From Amycolatopsis jiangsuensis (GTDB lineage: Bacteria > Actinomycetota > Actinomycetes > Mycobacteriales > Pseudonocardiaceae), in contig NZ_JACHMG010000001.1 of assembly GCF_014204865.1 (NCBI RefSeq), positions 2,852,001 through 2,916,000 of the forward strand: DNA of 64,000 bases, given 5' to 3'. The translations under genes and the position numbers were made by a program. The notes under the pieces are model-generated. The model saw nothing but the letters and a program-made list of their open reading frames with translations. It was not told the origin of the DNA and searched no databases. The stretch's first letter is position 1; every line of letters begins with the position of its first letter. Below, in pieces: positions 34,781-44,853 of this stretch.

Positions 34781-37700
34781 GAGCCGCCTCCATGATCGCT
34801 TCGTCGACATCGCGGCCCGCGGCCTTCGCCGCCTTGGCCGCTTCGAGGACCCGCCGGTAGTCGCGCGGCATCACCTTGGTGAACCCGGCCGCCCGCCGCG
34901 TCCAGTCGCCGAGCAGCGACGCCGCCACTGCCGAACGGGTGAGGTCGTGGTGCCTGCGCACCGTCTCCTTGAGCCAGGACAGGTCCTCGGCGTCCGGCGG
35001 CAGCAGGTCCACCATGTCGCCGTTCACCTTCGCCGGGTCGAGGTCCAGCACGTACGCGGTGCCGCCGGACATCCCGGCCGCCACGTTCCGCCCGGTCGGG
35101 CCGAGCACCACGGCCCGGCCGCCGGTCATGTATTCGAAGGCGTGGTCGCCGACGCCCTCGGCGACCACCGTCGCACCGGAGTTGCGGACGCAGAACCGCT
35201 CCCCCACCTGACCGCGCAGGAACAACTCCCCACCGGTCGCGCCGTAGGCGAGGGTGTTGCCCGCGATGGTCTGGCGTTCGGCGGTGAAACCGGCCTCGGG
35301 ATGCGGCCGGACCACGATCCGGCCGCCGGAAAGGCCCTTGCCCACGTAGTCGTTCGCGTCGCCGACCAGGTCCAGGGTGATCCCGCTCGGCAGGAAGGCG
35401 CCGAGCGACTGCCCGGCCGACCCGGTGAGCACCACGTGCACGGTGTCGTCCGGCAGTCCCGCGCCCCCGTAGCGGCGGGTGACCTCCGAGCCCAGCAACG
35501 TGCCGACGGTGCGGTTGACGTTGCGCACCGGCAGTTCGAGCCGCACCGGGTGGGCATCCTCCAGCGCCGCCTCGGCGAGCTGGATGAGCGTGCGGTCCAG
35601 CGCGTGCTCCAGACCGTGGTCCTGCGCGCGAACCCGCCGCTTCGCCCCGCCGTACGGGGTCTCCGCCGGCATGTCGAAAATCGGCGCGAGGTCCAGCCCC
35701 GCGGCCTTCCAGTGCGTGACGGCCTCGTCGGTGTTCAGCACCTCGGCGTGCCCGATAGCCTCGTCGAGTGTGCGGAAACCCAGCTGCGCCAGCGTTTCCC
35801 GCACCTCCTGAGCCACGAACTCGAAGTACCGCACCACGTGCTCGGCCTGCCCGGTGTAGCGGCGGCGCAGCTCGGGGCTCTGCGTCGCGACCCCGACCGG
35901 GCAGGTGTCCAGGTGACACACCCGCATCATCACGCAGCCCGCGACGACGAGGGGGGCCGTCGCGAAGCCGTACTCCTCGGCGCCGAGCAGCGCGGCGACC
36001 ACCACGTCCCTGCCGGTCTTCATGGCACCGTCCACCTGCACCGTGATCCGGTCGCGCAAACCGTTGAGCAGCAACGTCTGCTGGGTTTCGGCGAGGCCGA
36101 TCTCCCACGGCGTGCCCGCGTGCTTGAGCGAGTTCATCGGCGAGGCACCGGTGCCGCCGTCGTGCCCGGAGATCAGCACCACGTCCGCGTGCGCCTTCGA
36201 AACGCCCGCCGCGACCGTGCCGACGCCGAGCGAGGACACGAGCTTCACGTGCACACGGGCGCGCTCGTTGGCGTTCTTGAGGTCGTGGATGAGCTGGGCC
36301 AGGTCCTCGATGGAATAGATGTCGTGGTGCGGCGGCGGCGAGATCAGCCCGACCCCGGGCGTGGAGTGCCGGGTGCGCGCGATCCACGGGTACACCTTGT
36401 TCGGCGGCAGCTGCCCGCCTTCCCCGGGCTTCGCGCCCTGGGCCATCTTGATCTGGATGTCGTCCGCGTTGACCAGGTACTCACTGGTCACGCCGAACCT
36501 GCCGCTCGCGACCTGCTTGATCGCCGAGCGGCGCTGCTCGTCGTAGAGCCGCTCGGGGTCCTCGCCGCCCTCGCCGGTGTTGGACCGCCCGCCGATCCGG
36601 TTCATCGCGATGGCCAGCGTTTCGTGTGCCTCGGCGGAAATCGAGCCGTAGGACATCGCACCGGTGTTGAACCGCCGCAGGATCGACTCGGCCGGCTCCA
36701 CTTCGTCGATCGGCACCGGTTCCCGGACGCCGTCGCGGAAGGCGAACAATCCGCGCAGCGTGCCGCCCTCGCGGTAGAGCCGGTGCACCTCCTCGGTGTA
36801 GCTGCGGTACACCTCCTCGCGGCCGGTCTTCGACGCGTGCTGCAACAGGAACACCGTCTCGGGGGTGAACAGGTGCAGCTCACCCTCGCGCCGGTAGGCG
36901 TATTCGCCGCCGGTGTCGAGTCCACGGTGGACCCGGTCGGTCGGGTTGTCCGGGAAGGCCCTGCGGTGGCGCACCGCGACCTCCTCGGCCAGCACCTCGA
37001 GCCCCACGCCGCCGAGCTTCGAGGACGTGCCGGTGAAGTACTCGTCGAGCAGTTCCTGACTCAGGCCCAGTGATTCGAACACCTGCGCCGCGGTGTAGGC
37101 ACCGACGGTGGAGATGCCCATCTTGGACATGATCTTGAGCACGCCCTTGACGAGCGCCTGCACGTAGTTGCCGACCGCCTTCGCCGATTCGAGCCCGGTC
37201 ACCGCGCCTTGGGCGATCATGTCCTCGATCGTCTCGAAGGCCAGGTACGGGTTCACCGCCGCGGCACCGTATCCCAGCAGCAGCGCGACGTGGTGCACCT
37301 CGCGGGCGTCGCCGGTCTCCACCACCAGCGCCACGCGCAGCCGCTCCTTGGTGCGCACCAGGTGGTGGTGCACCGACGAAACCAGCAGCAGCGACGGGAT
37401 CGGCGCCATCCGGTGGTCGGAGTCGCGATCGGACAGCACGAGCGTGCGCGCCCCGGCGGCGATCGCCTCGGACGCCTCCCTGCGCACGCGCTCGATGGCG
37501 ATCCGCAGCGCGTCCGCCCCACCGTCCACTTCATACAGTCCGGAAAGGACACTGCAGGCGAAGCCGGGCAGATCGCCGTCGTCGTTGATGTGGATGAGCT
37601 TGGCCAGCTCGTCGTTGTCGATCACCGGATAGGGCAGGTTCAGATGCCGGCACGAGGCCGGACCGGGGGCGAGCAGATTGCGCTCCGGGCCCATGATCCG

Positions 37701-39314
37701 GCTCAGCGAGGTGACCAGCTCCTCGCGGATCGCGTCCAGCGGCGGATTGGTGACCTGCGCGAAGTTCTGCTTGAAGTACTCGTAGAGCAGCCGCGAGCGC
37801 TGCGACAGCACGGCGACCGGGGTGTCCGAGCCCATCGAGCCGATCGGCTCGGCACCGTTGGCGGCCATCGGCGCGAGCAGGATCTTCAGCTCCTCCTCGG
37901 TGTAGCCGAAGGCGAGCTGGCGACGCAGCACCGAATCATGGCTTTGCACCACGTGGTCCCGGTCGGGCAGCTCGGCGAGCTTGAGCAGACCGGCGTGCAG
38001 CCAGTCGCCGTACTGCTGCTTGGCCGCGAGCGCGGACTTGACCTCCTCGTCGTCCACGATTCGCCCGGCCTCGGTGTCCACCAGGAACATCCGGCCCGGC
38101 TTGAGCCGGCCCTTGGCCACCACGTCGGCCGGGGCGACGTCGAGCACCCCGGCCTCACTGGCCAGGACCACCCGGTCGTCGGCGGTGTGCCACCAGCGGG
38201 CCGGGCGCAGGCCGTTGCGGTCGAGCACCGCGCCGACCAGCCGCCCGTCGGTGAACGTGACGCACGCCGGGCCGTCCCACGGCTCCATCAGGCTCGCGTG
38301 GAACTGGTAGAACGCGCGCCGCTGCGGGTCCATCGTGGCGTGGTTCTCCCACGCCTCCGGAATCATCATCAGCACCGCGTGCGGCAGCGAGCGGCCGGAC
38401 AGGTGCAGCAGTTCGAGCACCTCGTCGAAGGAGGCCGAGTCCGACGCGTCCGCCGAGCAGATCGGGAACAGCCGGGTCAGATCGCCCGGCAGCAGGTCGG
38501 ACTCCAGCAGCGCCTCGCGGGCCCGCATCCGGTTGCGGTTGCCGCGGATGGTGTTGATCTCGCCGTTGTGCGCCACGAACCGGAACGGGTGCGCCAGCGG
38601 CCACGACGGGAACGTGTTCGTGGAGAACCGCGAGTGCACCAGCGCGATCGCGCTGGCCAGCCGCCGGTCGGTGAGGTCGGTGAAGAACCGGGGCAGCTGC
38701 TCGGGCGTCAGCATGCCCTTGTAGACGATCGTGCGCGCGGACAGCGACGGGAAGTAGGTCCCGCAGCCGGCGGTGCGGCTCTCGTGCTCCACGCGCTTGC
38801 GCAGGCAGAACGCCAGCCGGTCCAGCGCCAGCCCGGTCTCGTCGTGTTGGGAGGCCACGAAGAGCATGGCGAAGTGCGGCATCACCGACCGCGCGGTGGG
38901 GCCGAGGTCCGCGGCGGCGGCGTCCACCGGAACCTCGCGCCAGCCGAGGACTTCCAGCCCTTCCTCGCCCGCGATGCGCTCGACCAGCCCGGCCGCCTTG
39001 CGGCGCTGCTCGTCGTCGGCGGGCAGGAACGCGATGCCCGCGGCGTATCCGCCGCTGCCGGGCAGAGCGAAACCGGCCTCCGCGCGCAGCAGCTCGTCGG
39101 GCAGCTGGAGCAGGATGCCCGCGCCGTCGCCACTGGTCGGCTCGGCGCCCGAGGCGCCGCGGTGGTCCAGATTGGTGAGCGCGGTGAGACCGTCGGTGAC
39201 GATGCCGTGCGAACGACGGCCCTGCACGTCGGCCACCATGGCCACCCCACAGGAGTCCTGCTCGGTCTCCGGGTCGTACAGACCCTGCTTGCCGGGAATG
39301 GCGGAGAAGATCAT
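34773..39314 (-). CDS. gltB: Glutamate synthase large subunit
   Basis: A 1513-residue enzyme converting glutamine and 2-oxoglutarate to two glutamates. It starts [20 protein letters not shown] followed by Cys22, which becomes the N-terminal nucleophile after removal of a 21-residue propeptide. The glutaminase domain fills about 22-430, then the central and FMN/synthase domains. The 3Fe-4S ligands are in [15 protein letters not shown], and the C-terminal beta-helix domain contains [14 protein letters not shown] 39314 has a strong site, AAGGAGGTCCCTTCG. It is divergent from the type VII secretion-associated operon. Confidence 0.95.
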   Translation of the reverse strand: MIFSAIPGKQGLYDPETEQDSCGVAMVADVQGRRSHGIVTDGLTALTNLDHRGASGAEPTSGDGAGILLQLPDELLRAEAGFALPGSGGYAAGIAFLPADDEQRRKAAGLVERIAGEEGLEVLGWREVPVDAAAADLGPTARSVMPHFAMLFVASQHDETGLALDRLAFCLRKRVEHESRTAGCGTYFPSLSARTIVYKGMLTPEQLPRFFTDLTDRRLASAIALVHSRFSTNTFPSWPLAHPFRFVAHNGEINTIRGNRNRMRAREALLESDLLPGDLTRLFPICSADASDSASFDEVLELLHLSGRSLPHAVLMMIPEAWENHATMDPQRRAFYQFHASLMEPWDGPACVTFTDGRLVGAVLDRNGLRPARWWHTADDRVVLASEAGVLDVAPADVVAKGRLKPGRMFLVDTEAGRIVDDEEVKSALAAKQQYGDWLHAGLLKLAELPDRDHVVQSHDSVLRRQLAFGYTEEELKILLAPMAANGAEPIGSMGSDTPVAVLSQRSRLLYEYFKQNFAQVTNPPLDAIREELVTSLSRIMGPERNLLAPGPASCRHLNLPYPVIDNDELAKLIHINDDGDLPGFACSVLSGLYEVDGGADALRIAIERVRREASEAIAAGARTLVLSDRDSDHRMAPIPSLLLVSSVHHHLVRTKERLRVALVVETGDAREVHHVALLLGYGAAAVNPYLAFETIEDMIAQGAVTGLESAKAVGNYVQALVKGVLKIMSKMGISTVGAYTAAQVFESLGLSQELLDEYFTGTSSKLGGVGLEVLAEEVAVRHRRAFPDNPTDRVHRGLDTGGEYAYRREGELHLFTPETVFLLQHASKTGREEVYRSYTEEVHRLYREGGTLRGLFAFRDGVREPVPIDEVEPAESILRRFNTGAMSYGSISAEAHETLAIAMNRIGGRSNTGEGGEDPERLYDEQRRSAIKQVASGRFGVTSEYLVNADDIQIKMAQGAKPGEGGQLPPNKVYPWIARTRHSTPGVGLISPPPHHDIYSIEDLAQLIHDLKNANERARVHVKLVSSLGVGTVAAGVSKAHADVVLISGHDGGTGASPMNSLKHAGTPWEIGLAETQQTLLLNGLRDRITVQVDGAMKTGRDVVVAALLGAEEYGFATAPLVVAGCVMMRVCHLDTCPVGVATQSPELRRRYTGQAEHVVRYFEFVAQEVRETLAQLGFRTLDEAIGHAEVLNTDEAVTHWKAAGLDLAPIFDMPAETPYGGAKRRVRAQDHGLEHALDRTLIQLAEAALEDAHPVRLELPVRNVNRTVGTLLGSEVTRRYGGAGLPDDTVHVVLTGSAGQSLGAFLPSGITLDLVGDANDYVGKGLSGGRIVVRPHPEAGFTAERQTIAGNTLAYGATGGELFLRGQVGERFCVRNSGATVVAEGVGDHAFEYMTGGRAVVLGPTGRNVAAGMSGGTAYVLDLDPAKVNGDMVDLLPPDAEDLSWLKETVRRHHDLTRSAVAASLLGDWTRRAAGFTKVMPRDYRRVLEAAKAAKAAGRDVDEAIMEAARG

Positions 39315-39700
39315 CGAAGGGACCTCCTTCGTCGTTTCGTGCGGTGGCCGGGAGAGCCGGCCGCGGGAGCGCACGGGACGACGATGGCCCGCTTGTGAGC
39401 GCGACTTTAACATCTGGGAAACACGGGAGCAGCCTTGTGGAGCGCCCGGAAACCGGCCGGACGGTAACGATCTGGCTGCGCGGAACGACGTAGTTTCTGA
39501 TGGGGCCGCGCTGGTTCGTCGCCCCCAGCATACGTCCTCCCCGCGACGGCCGGCAGCGCACGCCCCGCTCGCCCGCTTTGCCCCGCGATGGCCGGTTCAG
39601 CCGGCACAAGTCGGGGAAATTCGCCGGAACCGGCAATCCCCCGGGCCCGTCCACTGCCATAGTGTTCGGCAACCAAGCGTCCCCCGGGGAGGGATTTCCA
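39315..39700. promoter_or_regulatory. Divergent promoter gap between gltB and the T7SS operon
   Basis: 386 bases without a convincing gene. It must hold the gltB promoter on the minus strand and the promoter of the EspC-like gene on the plus strand. TAGTGT at 39660-39665 is a possible -10 for the latter. No large palindrome was noticed. Confidence 0.4.
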
Positions 39701-40036
39701 GTGTCTTTCGAGGTCGACCCGCAGTCGATGCGGGACTACGCCCAGGCGGTGGACGGCCTGCACGACGCCGTCGCCAAGATCAGGGACTACATGAAGAGCA
39801 CCGCCTGTGACAAGTCCGGCTTCACCGGCCTGTTCGTCGTGCTGCAGCCGGTGGTCGACCTGGTCGGCAACCTGTACGGCGAGACGCTGAAGTTCGGCGA
39901 CGAGCGGCTCACCTCGCTCGCCGACGGCATGCGCGCGGCCGCGGACCACTACCAGAACCACGACGACAACACCGCGACGATCCTCGCCCAGTTCGGCATG
40001 AAGGCCGACGGCATCGACAGCGGCATCCAGGCCTGA
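39701..40036 (+). CDS. EspC-like type VII secretion target
   Basis: A 111-residue helical protein in the EspC/DUF2580 (type VII secretion target) class. It starts SFEVDPQSMRDYAQAVDGL, has a long helical body, and near the C-terminus shows YQNHD, a fit to the YxxxD/E export signal. No Trp-x-Gly turn is present, so it is not a classic WXG100 protein. GTG 39701 has a good site (GGGGAGGGATTTCCA). It opens a three-gene operon whose products are acidic, repetitive and unlike known ESX core components; no EccC, EccD or mycosin gene is nearby. Confidence 0.72.
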   Translation: MSFEVDPQSMRDYAQAVDGLHDAVAKIRDYMKSTACDKSGFTGLFVVLQPVVDLVGNLYGETLKFGDERLTSLADGMRAAADHYQNHDDNTATILAQFGMKADGIDSGIQA

Positions 40037-40049
40037 GAGGGGTAGGGAC

Positions 40050-41621
40050 ATGGCCAGGCACCACGGGTCGCACAGCGGTTCCCAGAGCAGCTCCCACAGC
40101 GGGTCGCATTCCGGGTCGCATTCCGGGTCACACAGCAACTCGCCCGGTGGATCGCACAGCAACTCGCCCGGCGGGTCGCAGACCGGGACCCCGGACGGCA
40201 CCGGCGGTGACCGGCCGCGCCAGGACCCGAACGCACGCCAGGGCACCGGCGACGACGGCATCCCCCGCCGCTCGGACTCCGGCGACGGCACCCACCCCAG
40301 CGGCGACGACGGCGACGACGGCCGCCGCAATCCCCGCAACGGCCGCGATGGCGAAGACGGCCAGGACGGTCGCAACCGCCGCGACGGCGAGGACGGGCAG
40401 GACGGAGAAGACGGCCAGGACGGCGAGGACGGCCGCGATGGCGAGGACGGAGAAGACGGGGAAGACGGCGGCGACTCCGGCGGTGATTCCGGTGGTGACT
40501 CGCCGGGCGGCGAGGGAGGCGGCCCCGGCGGGAGCAGCACCGGCCCGGGCGGCTACGACGACGGCGGCTCGATCACCGAGACGCTGCAGCCGCCCGAGGA
40601 CACGTCCGGCGACGACGTCCAGGACCTGATCAAGGACGCCGGCGTCGAGGTGATGGCGGTCGAGTGGGTCTACCAGAAGTTCACCGGCACCACGCTGACC
40701 CAGCAGTTCATCGAGCCGCTCACCGGGGACTTCTCGAAGATGACCGCGGACGCGGAGGCGTGGCGGAACATCGCCGAGTCGATGAAGGCGTTCTCCGCGG
40801 TGATGGTGTCCAACGAGGGCGTCCTCGGCGAAAGCTGGACGGGCCTGGCCGCGACGGCGCACAAGGCCTACGTGGACCTCGGCTGGCGCGCCGGGCTGAC
40901 CGCCGAGGCCGGTATCGCCGAGCTGATCGCCAAGGGCTTCGACCTGCTCGCCGACACGTCGAAGAAGCTCGCCGCGAAGGCGCTGGACCTGCTCAAGAGC
41001 CTGATCGACCGGCTGCTGATCATGGCGGCCGAGGCGTGCGTGCCGATCGCGGGCTGGGTCGCCGACGCGATCACCGCGCTGTCGGAGCTGCTGCCGCTGA
41101 TCAACGCGCTGATCTCGATCATCGACATGATCTCCGACATCATCGAGAAGGTCGGCGACCTGTGGAACTCGATCAAGGACATCGGCTCGCAGCTGGCGAA
41201 GATCAAGGACATCCACAGCATCGGTGACGCGGTCGACATCGCCAAGAACATCGGCGGCGACATGAAGGACATCAAGGACGACGCCGAGGACATCGCCGGC
41301 AGCGCCGGGGACATCAAGGACACCGCGAAGGAGGGCGTCGAGGAGTCCGACCAGCAGCACGAGGACAACGAGAACCGCCGCAACGAGCGGGAGAACAACG
41401 ACGACTCGAACAGCAGCGATTCCTCGAACAGCAGTGACTCCTCGCGTAGCGACGGAGACTCGAACAGCAGCGACTCGTCCCGCGGCAACGACGACTCGCC
41501 GTCGCGCAACGGTGCGGACCGTTCGCCGCAGACGGTGTCCGCCGGTGCTCCGGACGCGCCGCCCGCCCGTACCCCGGCGCGAGCGGCCAGCGGCCGGATC
41601 AGCGGTCGGATCGACGACTAA
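40050..41621 (+). CDS. Large low-complexity T7SS-associated protein
   Basis: A 523-residue protein in three parts. Residues 5-45 are GSHS/NSPGGS repeats; about 97-150 are Gly-X-Asp triplets (GED, GQD, GRD) like an acidic collagen. About 185-435 is an ordered helical region with WRNIAESMKAFSAVM, a SWTG turn (ESWTGLAATAHKAYVDLGW) as in WXG/LXG proteins, and a hydrophobic run (LLPLINALISIIDMISDIIE). The C-terminus is Ser/Asn/Asp-rich, ending in an Arg/Ala tail. It follows the EspC-like gene after 13 bases with GAGGGGTAGGGAC before the ATG. It is probably exported with that partner; I recognise no full-length family. Confidence 0.6.
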   Translation: MARHHGSHSGSQSSSHSGSHSGSHSGSHSNSPGGSHSNSPGGSQTGTPDGTGGDRPRQDPNARQGTGDDGIPRRSDSGDGTHPSGDDGDDGRRNPRNGRDGEDGQDGRNRRDGEDGQDGEDGQDGEDGRDGEDGEDGEDGGDSGGDSGGDSPGGEGGGPGGSSTGPGGYDDGGSITETLQPPEDTSGDDVQDLIKDAGVEVMAVEWVYQKFTGTTLTQQFIEPLTGDFSKMTADAEAWRNIAESMKAFSAVMVSNEGVLGESWTGLAATAHKAYVDLGWRAGLTAEAGIAELIAKGFDLLADTSKKLAAKALDLLKSLIDRLLIMAAEACVPIAGWVADAITALSELLPLINALISIIDMISDIIEKVGDLWNSIKDIGSQLAKIKDIHSIGDAVDIAKNIGGDMKDIKDDAEDIAGSAGDIKDTAKEGVEESDQQHEDNENRRNERENNDDSNSSDSSNSSDSSRSDGDSNSSDSSRGNDDSPSRNGADRSPQTVSAGAPDAPPARTPARAASGRISGRIDD

Positions 41622-41635
41622 GGAGGAAGTGCCGC

Positions 41636-42439
41636 ATGTCGCAGCCCATGCCCGGTCCGGACGCGTGGAAGACGCCCGAGATCCGGGAAGCCGAGTCCGC
41701 GCTCGACCGCTCCATCAGCCAGTCGCGGCAGCTGCTGAAGAACCTGGAGAAGATCAAGCTGCCGCCGGTGAAGAAGCCGGACACCCCGGAGCGAATCGAG
41801 GCGCTGAAGAACGCCGCGTCGCGCCCGGACGCCCCGCCCGAGCTGCGGCGGATCAGGCAGAAGGTGGACGCGGGCGAGCTGTCCTGGCAGGACGTGGCCG
41901 CGGGAAAGGCGTTCGCCGATCCGGAGGTGCGTGAACTGGCCGCGGGCCGGCTCGGCGAGGCGAAGGAACTCCTCGACGAGCTGGAAGACGGTGTGCCGCC
42001 GGAGGAGCTGCTCGAGGCACGCACCGGCAGCGCGTCCGGCGGAAGCCTGCTCGACGACCGTGGCCGGTCCGGTTACGGGCAGCAGCCGGAGCAGTCGCGG
42101 GGCTACTCGAACGAGAGCCCGGTGTACAGCAGTTCGCAGCCGGACTATCCGTCCTCGGATGGCGGTTCCGAACCGGAGCCCCCGCAGACGCCGCCCGCGC
42201 CACCGCGGCACCGCGCGGCCGAGCAGGACCCGGACGACGAGTTCGCCAGCCCGCTCAGCCACCGCCGGAACCGCGACGACAGTGCCGACAGCGACGACGA
42301 CTTCGCGAACCCGATCGCCGACCGGGACACTCCGCCGTCGAAGCCCGCCCCGCCACCGACCCCGCCGCCGTCGCGCCGCAAGCGCGACGACCCGCCGGAC
42401 TCCGACGACGACTACTTCGGCGGCGGATACCTCCGCTGA
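41636..42439 (+). CDS. Disordered acidic protein, third gene of the T7SS operon
   Basis: A 267-residue protein with a helical N-terminal half (about 15-135, LDRSISQSRQLLKNLEKIKL and later LAAGRLGEAKELLDELEDG) and a disordered Pro/Asp/Arg-rich C-terminal half. Three related acidic-aromatic motifs recur there: PDDEFASPL near 200, SDDDFANPI near 219 and SDDDYFGGGYL at the extreme C-terminus. ATG 41636 follows AAGGAGGAAGTGCCGC, a strong site. No family is recognised. Short repeated motifs in a disordered tail suggest a docking or chaperone role toward the other two products; this is inference. Confidence 0.58.
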   Translation: MSQPMPGPDAWKTPEIREAESALDRSISQSRQLLKNLEKIKLPPVKKPDTPERIEALKNAASRPDAPPELRRIRQKVDAGELSWQDVAAGKAFADPEVRELAAGRLGEAKELLDELEDGVPPEELLEARTGSASGGSLLDDRGRSGYGQQPEQSRGYSNESPVYSSSQPDYPSSDGGSEPEPPQTPPAPPRHRAAEQDPDDEFASPLSHRRNRDDSADSDDDFANPIADRDTPPSKPAPPPTPPPSRRKRDDPPDSDDDYFGGGYLR

Positions 42440-42454
42440 AGCACCCGGAAGTCC

Positions 42455-42501
42455 GTGAAGGCCTCCTCCAGAGAATCTCGTTCCCTGCAGGAGGTCTTCA
42501 C
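42455..42501. repeat. GTGAAGGCCTCCT hairpin
   Basis: GTGAAGGCCTCCT (42455-42467) pairs with AGGAGGTCTTCAC (42489-42501) over 13 positions with one G-T pair, around a 21-base loop. It lies just after the third T7SS gene. It may be an extra terminator or a copy of a dispersed palindromic element; only one copy is in this window. Confidence 0.5.
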
Positions 42502-42527
42502 GGCTTCACCGCACTGGGCGTACGCGA

Positions 42528-42565
42528 GCAGGAGGGCCCCGGCCGATCGGCCGGGGCCCTCCTGC
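42528..42565. terminator. Perfect 38-base palindromic terminator
   Basis: The sequence is a perfect palindrome centred on CCGATCGG (arms begin GCAGGAGGGCCCC). It separates the convergent T7SS operon and lgt, and can act in both directions. Confidence 0.8.
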
Positions 42566-42578
42566 GTCGGGCGGCTTC

Positions 42579-43595
42579 TCAGGACTCGCCGGGCCTTTCG
42601 GGTTCCCCCTTGGCCGTGGCGGGTACCTCGTCGCGGGCCTCGGTGTCCGAGGTGGACTCCGGGTCGGCCGGCTCCGCGGCGGGATCGGCCGTGTCGGCGG
42701 TCCGGCGCTCGTCGTCCTTGCTGCGCAAGGATTCCGGGGCTTCGCGGGGGCCGCGACGGCCGGCCACGACCAGGTACACCACGGCACCGGCGAAGACCAG
42801 GATCGAGGTCCACACGTTGACCCGCAGGCCGAGGATGTGGTTGGCGGTGTCCGTGCGCATCAGCTCGATCCAGCAGCGGCCGACCGTGTACCCCCCGACG
42901 TACAGCGCGAACGCGCGGCCGTGGCCGAGCTTGAACCGGCGGTCGGCCCAGACGACCAGCGCGGCGATGAGCAGGTTCCAGATCAGCTCGTACAGGAACG
43001 TCGGGTGCACCGGGCTGTCCGGCAGCGGGATGTTGCCGGTGGCCACGCCGGCGAGCCCGTCCGGCGCCCCGGTCTGCGGGTTGAACCGCTGATAGATCTC
43101 CAGGCCCCAGGGCAGATCGGTGTGCGCGCCGTAGAGTTCCTGGTTGAAGTAGTTGCCGAGGCGCCCGATGGCCTGCGCGGCGATGATGCCCGGCGCGATC
43201 GCGTCGGCCAGCGCGGGCAGCGGGATGCCCTTGCGCCGGCAGGCGATCCAGGCACCCACGCCGCCGAGGGCGACCGCGCCCCAGATGCCGAGCCCGCCGT
43301 CCCAGATGGCGAACGCGTTCCACGGGTTCCGGCCCTCGGTGAAGTACAGCTCGGGATCGGTGATCACATGGTAGATCCGCCCGCCGACCAGGCCGAACGG
43401 CACCGCGAACACCGCGACGTCGAGCACCGTGCCCTGGGTGCCGCCACGGGCCGCCCAGCGGCGTTCCCCCCACCAGATCGCCAGGATGATGCCGGCGATG
43501 ATGCACAGCGCGTAGGCACGGATGGGGATCGGCCCCAGGTGCCAGACACCGCGGTCGGGGCTCGGGATCGTGGCCAGGAAGGCTGCGGAGTACAC
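42579..43595 (-). CDS. lgt: Prolipoprotein diacylglyceryl transferase
   Basis: A 338-residue integral membrane enzyme that adds diacylglycerol to the lipobox Cys of prolipoproteins. Motifs include WWGERRW near 41, GGRIYHVITD near 69, the signature AIGRLGNYFNQELYG near 138-152, and HPTFLYELIWNLL near 195. Multiple membrane helices fit the family. The last 60 residues (from GRRGPREAPES) are a charged cytoplasmic tail, common in actinomycetes. GTG 43595 gives the usual short N-terminus YSAAFLATIPSP. It sits downstream of the trp block, as in mycobacteria, though here separated from trpA by about 6 kb of accessory genes. Confidence 0.92.
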   Translation of the reverse strand: MYSAAFLATIPSPDRGVWHLGPIPIRAYALCIIAGIILAIWWGERRWAARGGTQGTVLDVAVFAVPFGLVGGRIYHVITDPELYFTEGRNPWNAFAIWDGGLGIWGAVALGGVGAWIACRRKGIPLPALADAIAPGIIAAQAIGRLGNYFNQELYGAHTDLPWGLEIYQRFNPQTGAPDGLAGVATGNIPLPDSPVHPTFLYELIWNLLIAALVVWADRRFKLGHGRAFALYVGGYTVGRCWIELMRTDTANHILGLRVNVWTSILVFAGAVVYLVVAGRRGPREAPESLRSKDDERRTADTADPAAEPADPESTSDTEARDEVPATAKGEPERPGES

Positions 43596-43656
43596 GCGGC
43601 CACCGTAGCGCGTCGACCGTCGCCGGTGGTCCGGGATCCGCCGAAGACCACGACGG

Positions 43657-44853
43657 TCACGGACCGGTCGCGGACAGCGGCGGGTACTCCGGACCGGAGG
43701 CCGCGGCGAGGTAGCCGGCCAGCAGCGCGTCCGCGACCAGCCCGACCGCGTCGTCACCGGGCAGGAACAGCTCGTCGTGCAGGCTGCGCGCACCGGCGGT
43801 GTCGCCGAGCCCGACGAAGAGCATCAGCCCGCGGGTGCCGCCGCCGCAGTAGTGCGCGAAATCGTCCGCGCCGAACGAGCGGAAGTCCACGTCGAGGTCG
43901 GCGCCGCCGCGCAGCAGCCAGGACTGGGCGGCGGTGGCGAGCGCCGGGTCGTTCACCAACACCGGTTCGCAGGGGTTGATCCGCACCTCGGCCGTGCAGC
44001 CGTAGGCACGCGCGGTGGAGTGCGTGATGTCGGCCAGCATGTCCAGCGCGTTCTCCCGGTCGGCGGCGCGCATCAGCCGCAGCGAGCCGAGCGCGGACGC
44101 GGTGGTGGGCACCACGTTCGCGGCCGTGCCGGCCTGGATCCGCCCGACCGTGCAGACCGCGCCGTGCACCGGATCGATCCGCCGGCTGGCGACCTGCTGC
44201 AGGCTCACCACGAGCTGACTCAACGCGAGCACCGGATCGCGCAGCAGGTGCGGATAGCCGGCGTGGCCGCCTTGGCCGTGCACGGTGATCTCGAACTCGT
44301 CGGTGGACGCGTTCACCGGCCCTGGCGCGGCCGAGACGACGCCGTACGCGAGCCGGGGCTGCACGTGCGCGGCGATCACCGTGTCCACGTCGTGGCCTTC
44401 CAGCGCCCCGGATTCGACCAGGTCCTGCGCGCCGGACGGGGCGGTCTCCTCCCGCGGCTGCAGCACCGCCACCAGCGGCCTCGGCACACCGGTCCGCCGT
44501 GCCGCGCGGCACACCGCGACCAGGGCGGCCAGGTGCACGTCGTGGCCGCACGCGTGCATCAAGCCCGATTTCGAGGCCCACGCGACGCCGGTGCGTTCGG
44601 TCACCGGGAGCGCGTCCATCTCGGCGCGCAGCGCCACCGCGGGACCCGGGTGCTGCCCCGGCAGGTCGATCAGCCTGCCGGTCTTGGCGGCCCGCTCGCC
44701 GGCGCCGGCGCCGATCGCGGCGGCGACCAGGCGTGCGGTGTCCTCCTCGTCGCCGGATGCCCGGGGGTCGGCGTGCAGCCGGTGCCGCAGCTCGATCGCG
44801 GCGGGCAGTTCCTCGGCCAGCGCCGCGCGCCAGCGGCTGACGAATTCGGTCAT
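43657..44853 (-). CDS. M20-family amidohydrolase
   Basis: A 398-residue metal-dependent hydrolase of the M20 IAA-amino-acid/hippurate hydrolase group. Metal ligands appear in HACGHDVHLAA (about 101-111), the Glu pair in LQPREETAPSGAQ (about 131-143), and a late HDELFLPGDD. The lid domain carries HGQGGHAGYPHLLRDP. It hydrolyses an amide bond of an N-acyl amino acid or similar. Its ATG overlaps the stop of the FluG-like amidohydrolase (ATGA), so the two are translationally coupled and likely act in one pathway. Confidence 0.83.
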   Translation of the reverse strand: MTEFVSRWRAALAEELPAAIELRHRLHADPRASGDEEDTARLVAAAIGAGAGERAAKTGRLIDLPGQHPGPAVALRAEMDALPVTERTGVAWASKSGLMHACGHDVHLAALVAVCRAARRTGVPRPLVAVLQPREETAPSGAQDLVESGALEGHDVDTVIAAHVQPRLAYGVVSAAPGPVNASTDEFEITVHGQGGHAGYPHLLRDPVLALSQLVVSLQQVASRRIDPVHGAVCTVGRIQAGTAANVVPTTASALGSLRLMRAADRENALDMLADITHSTARAYGCTAEVRINPCEPVLVNDPALATAAQSWLLRGGADLDVDFRSFGADDFAHYCGGGTRGLMLFVGLGDTAGARSLHDELFLPGDDAVGLVADALLAGYLAAASGPEYPPLSATGP

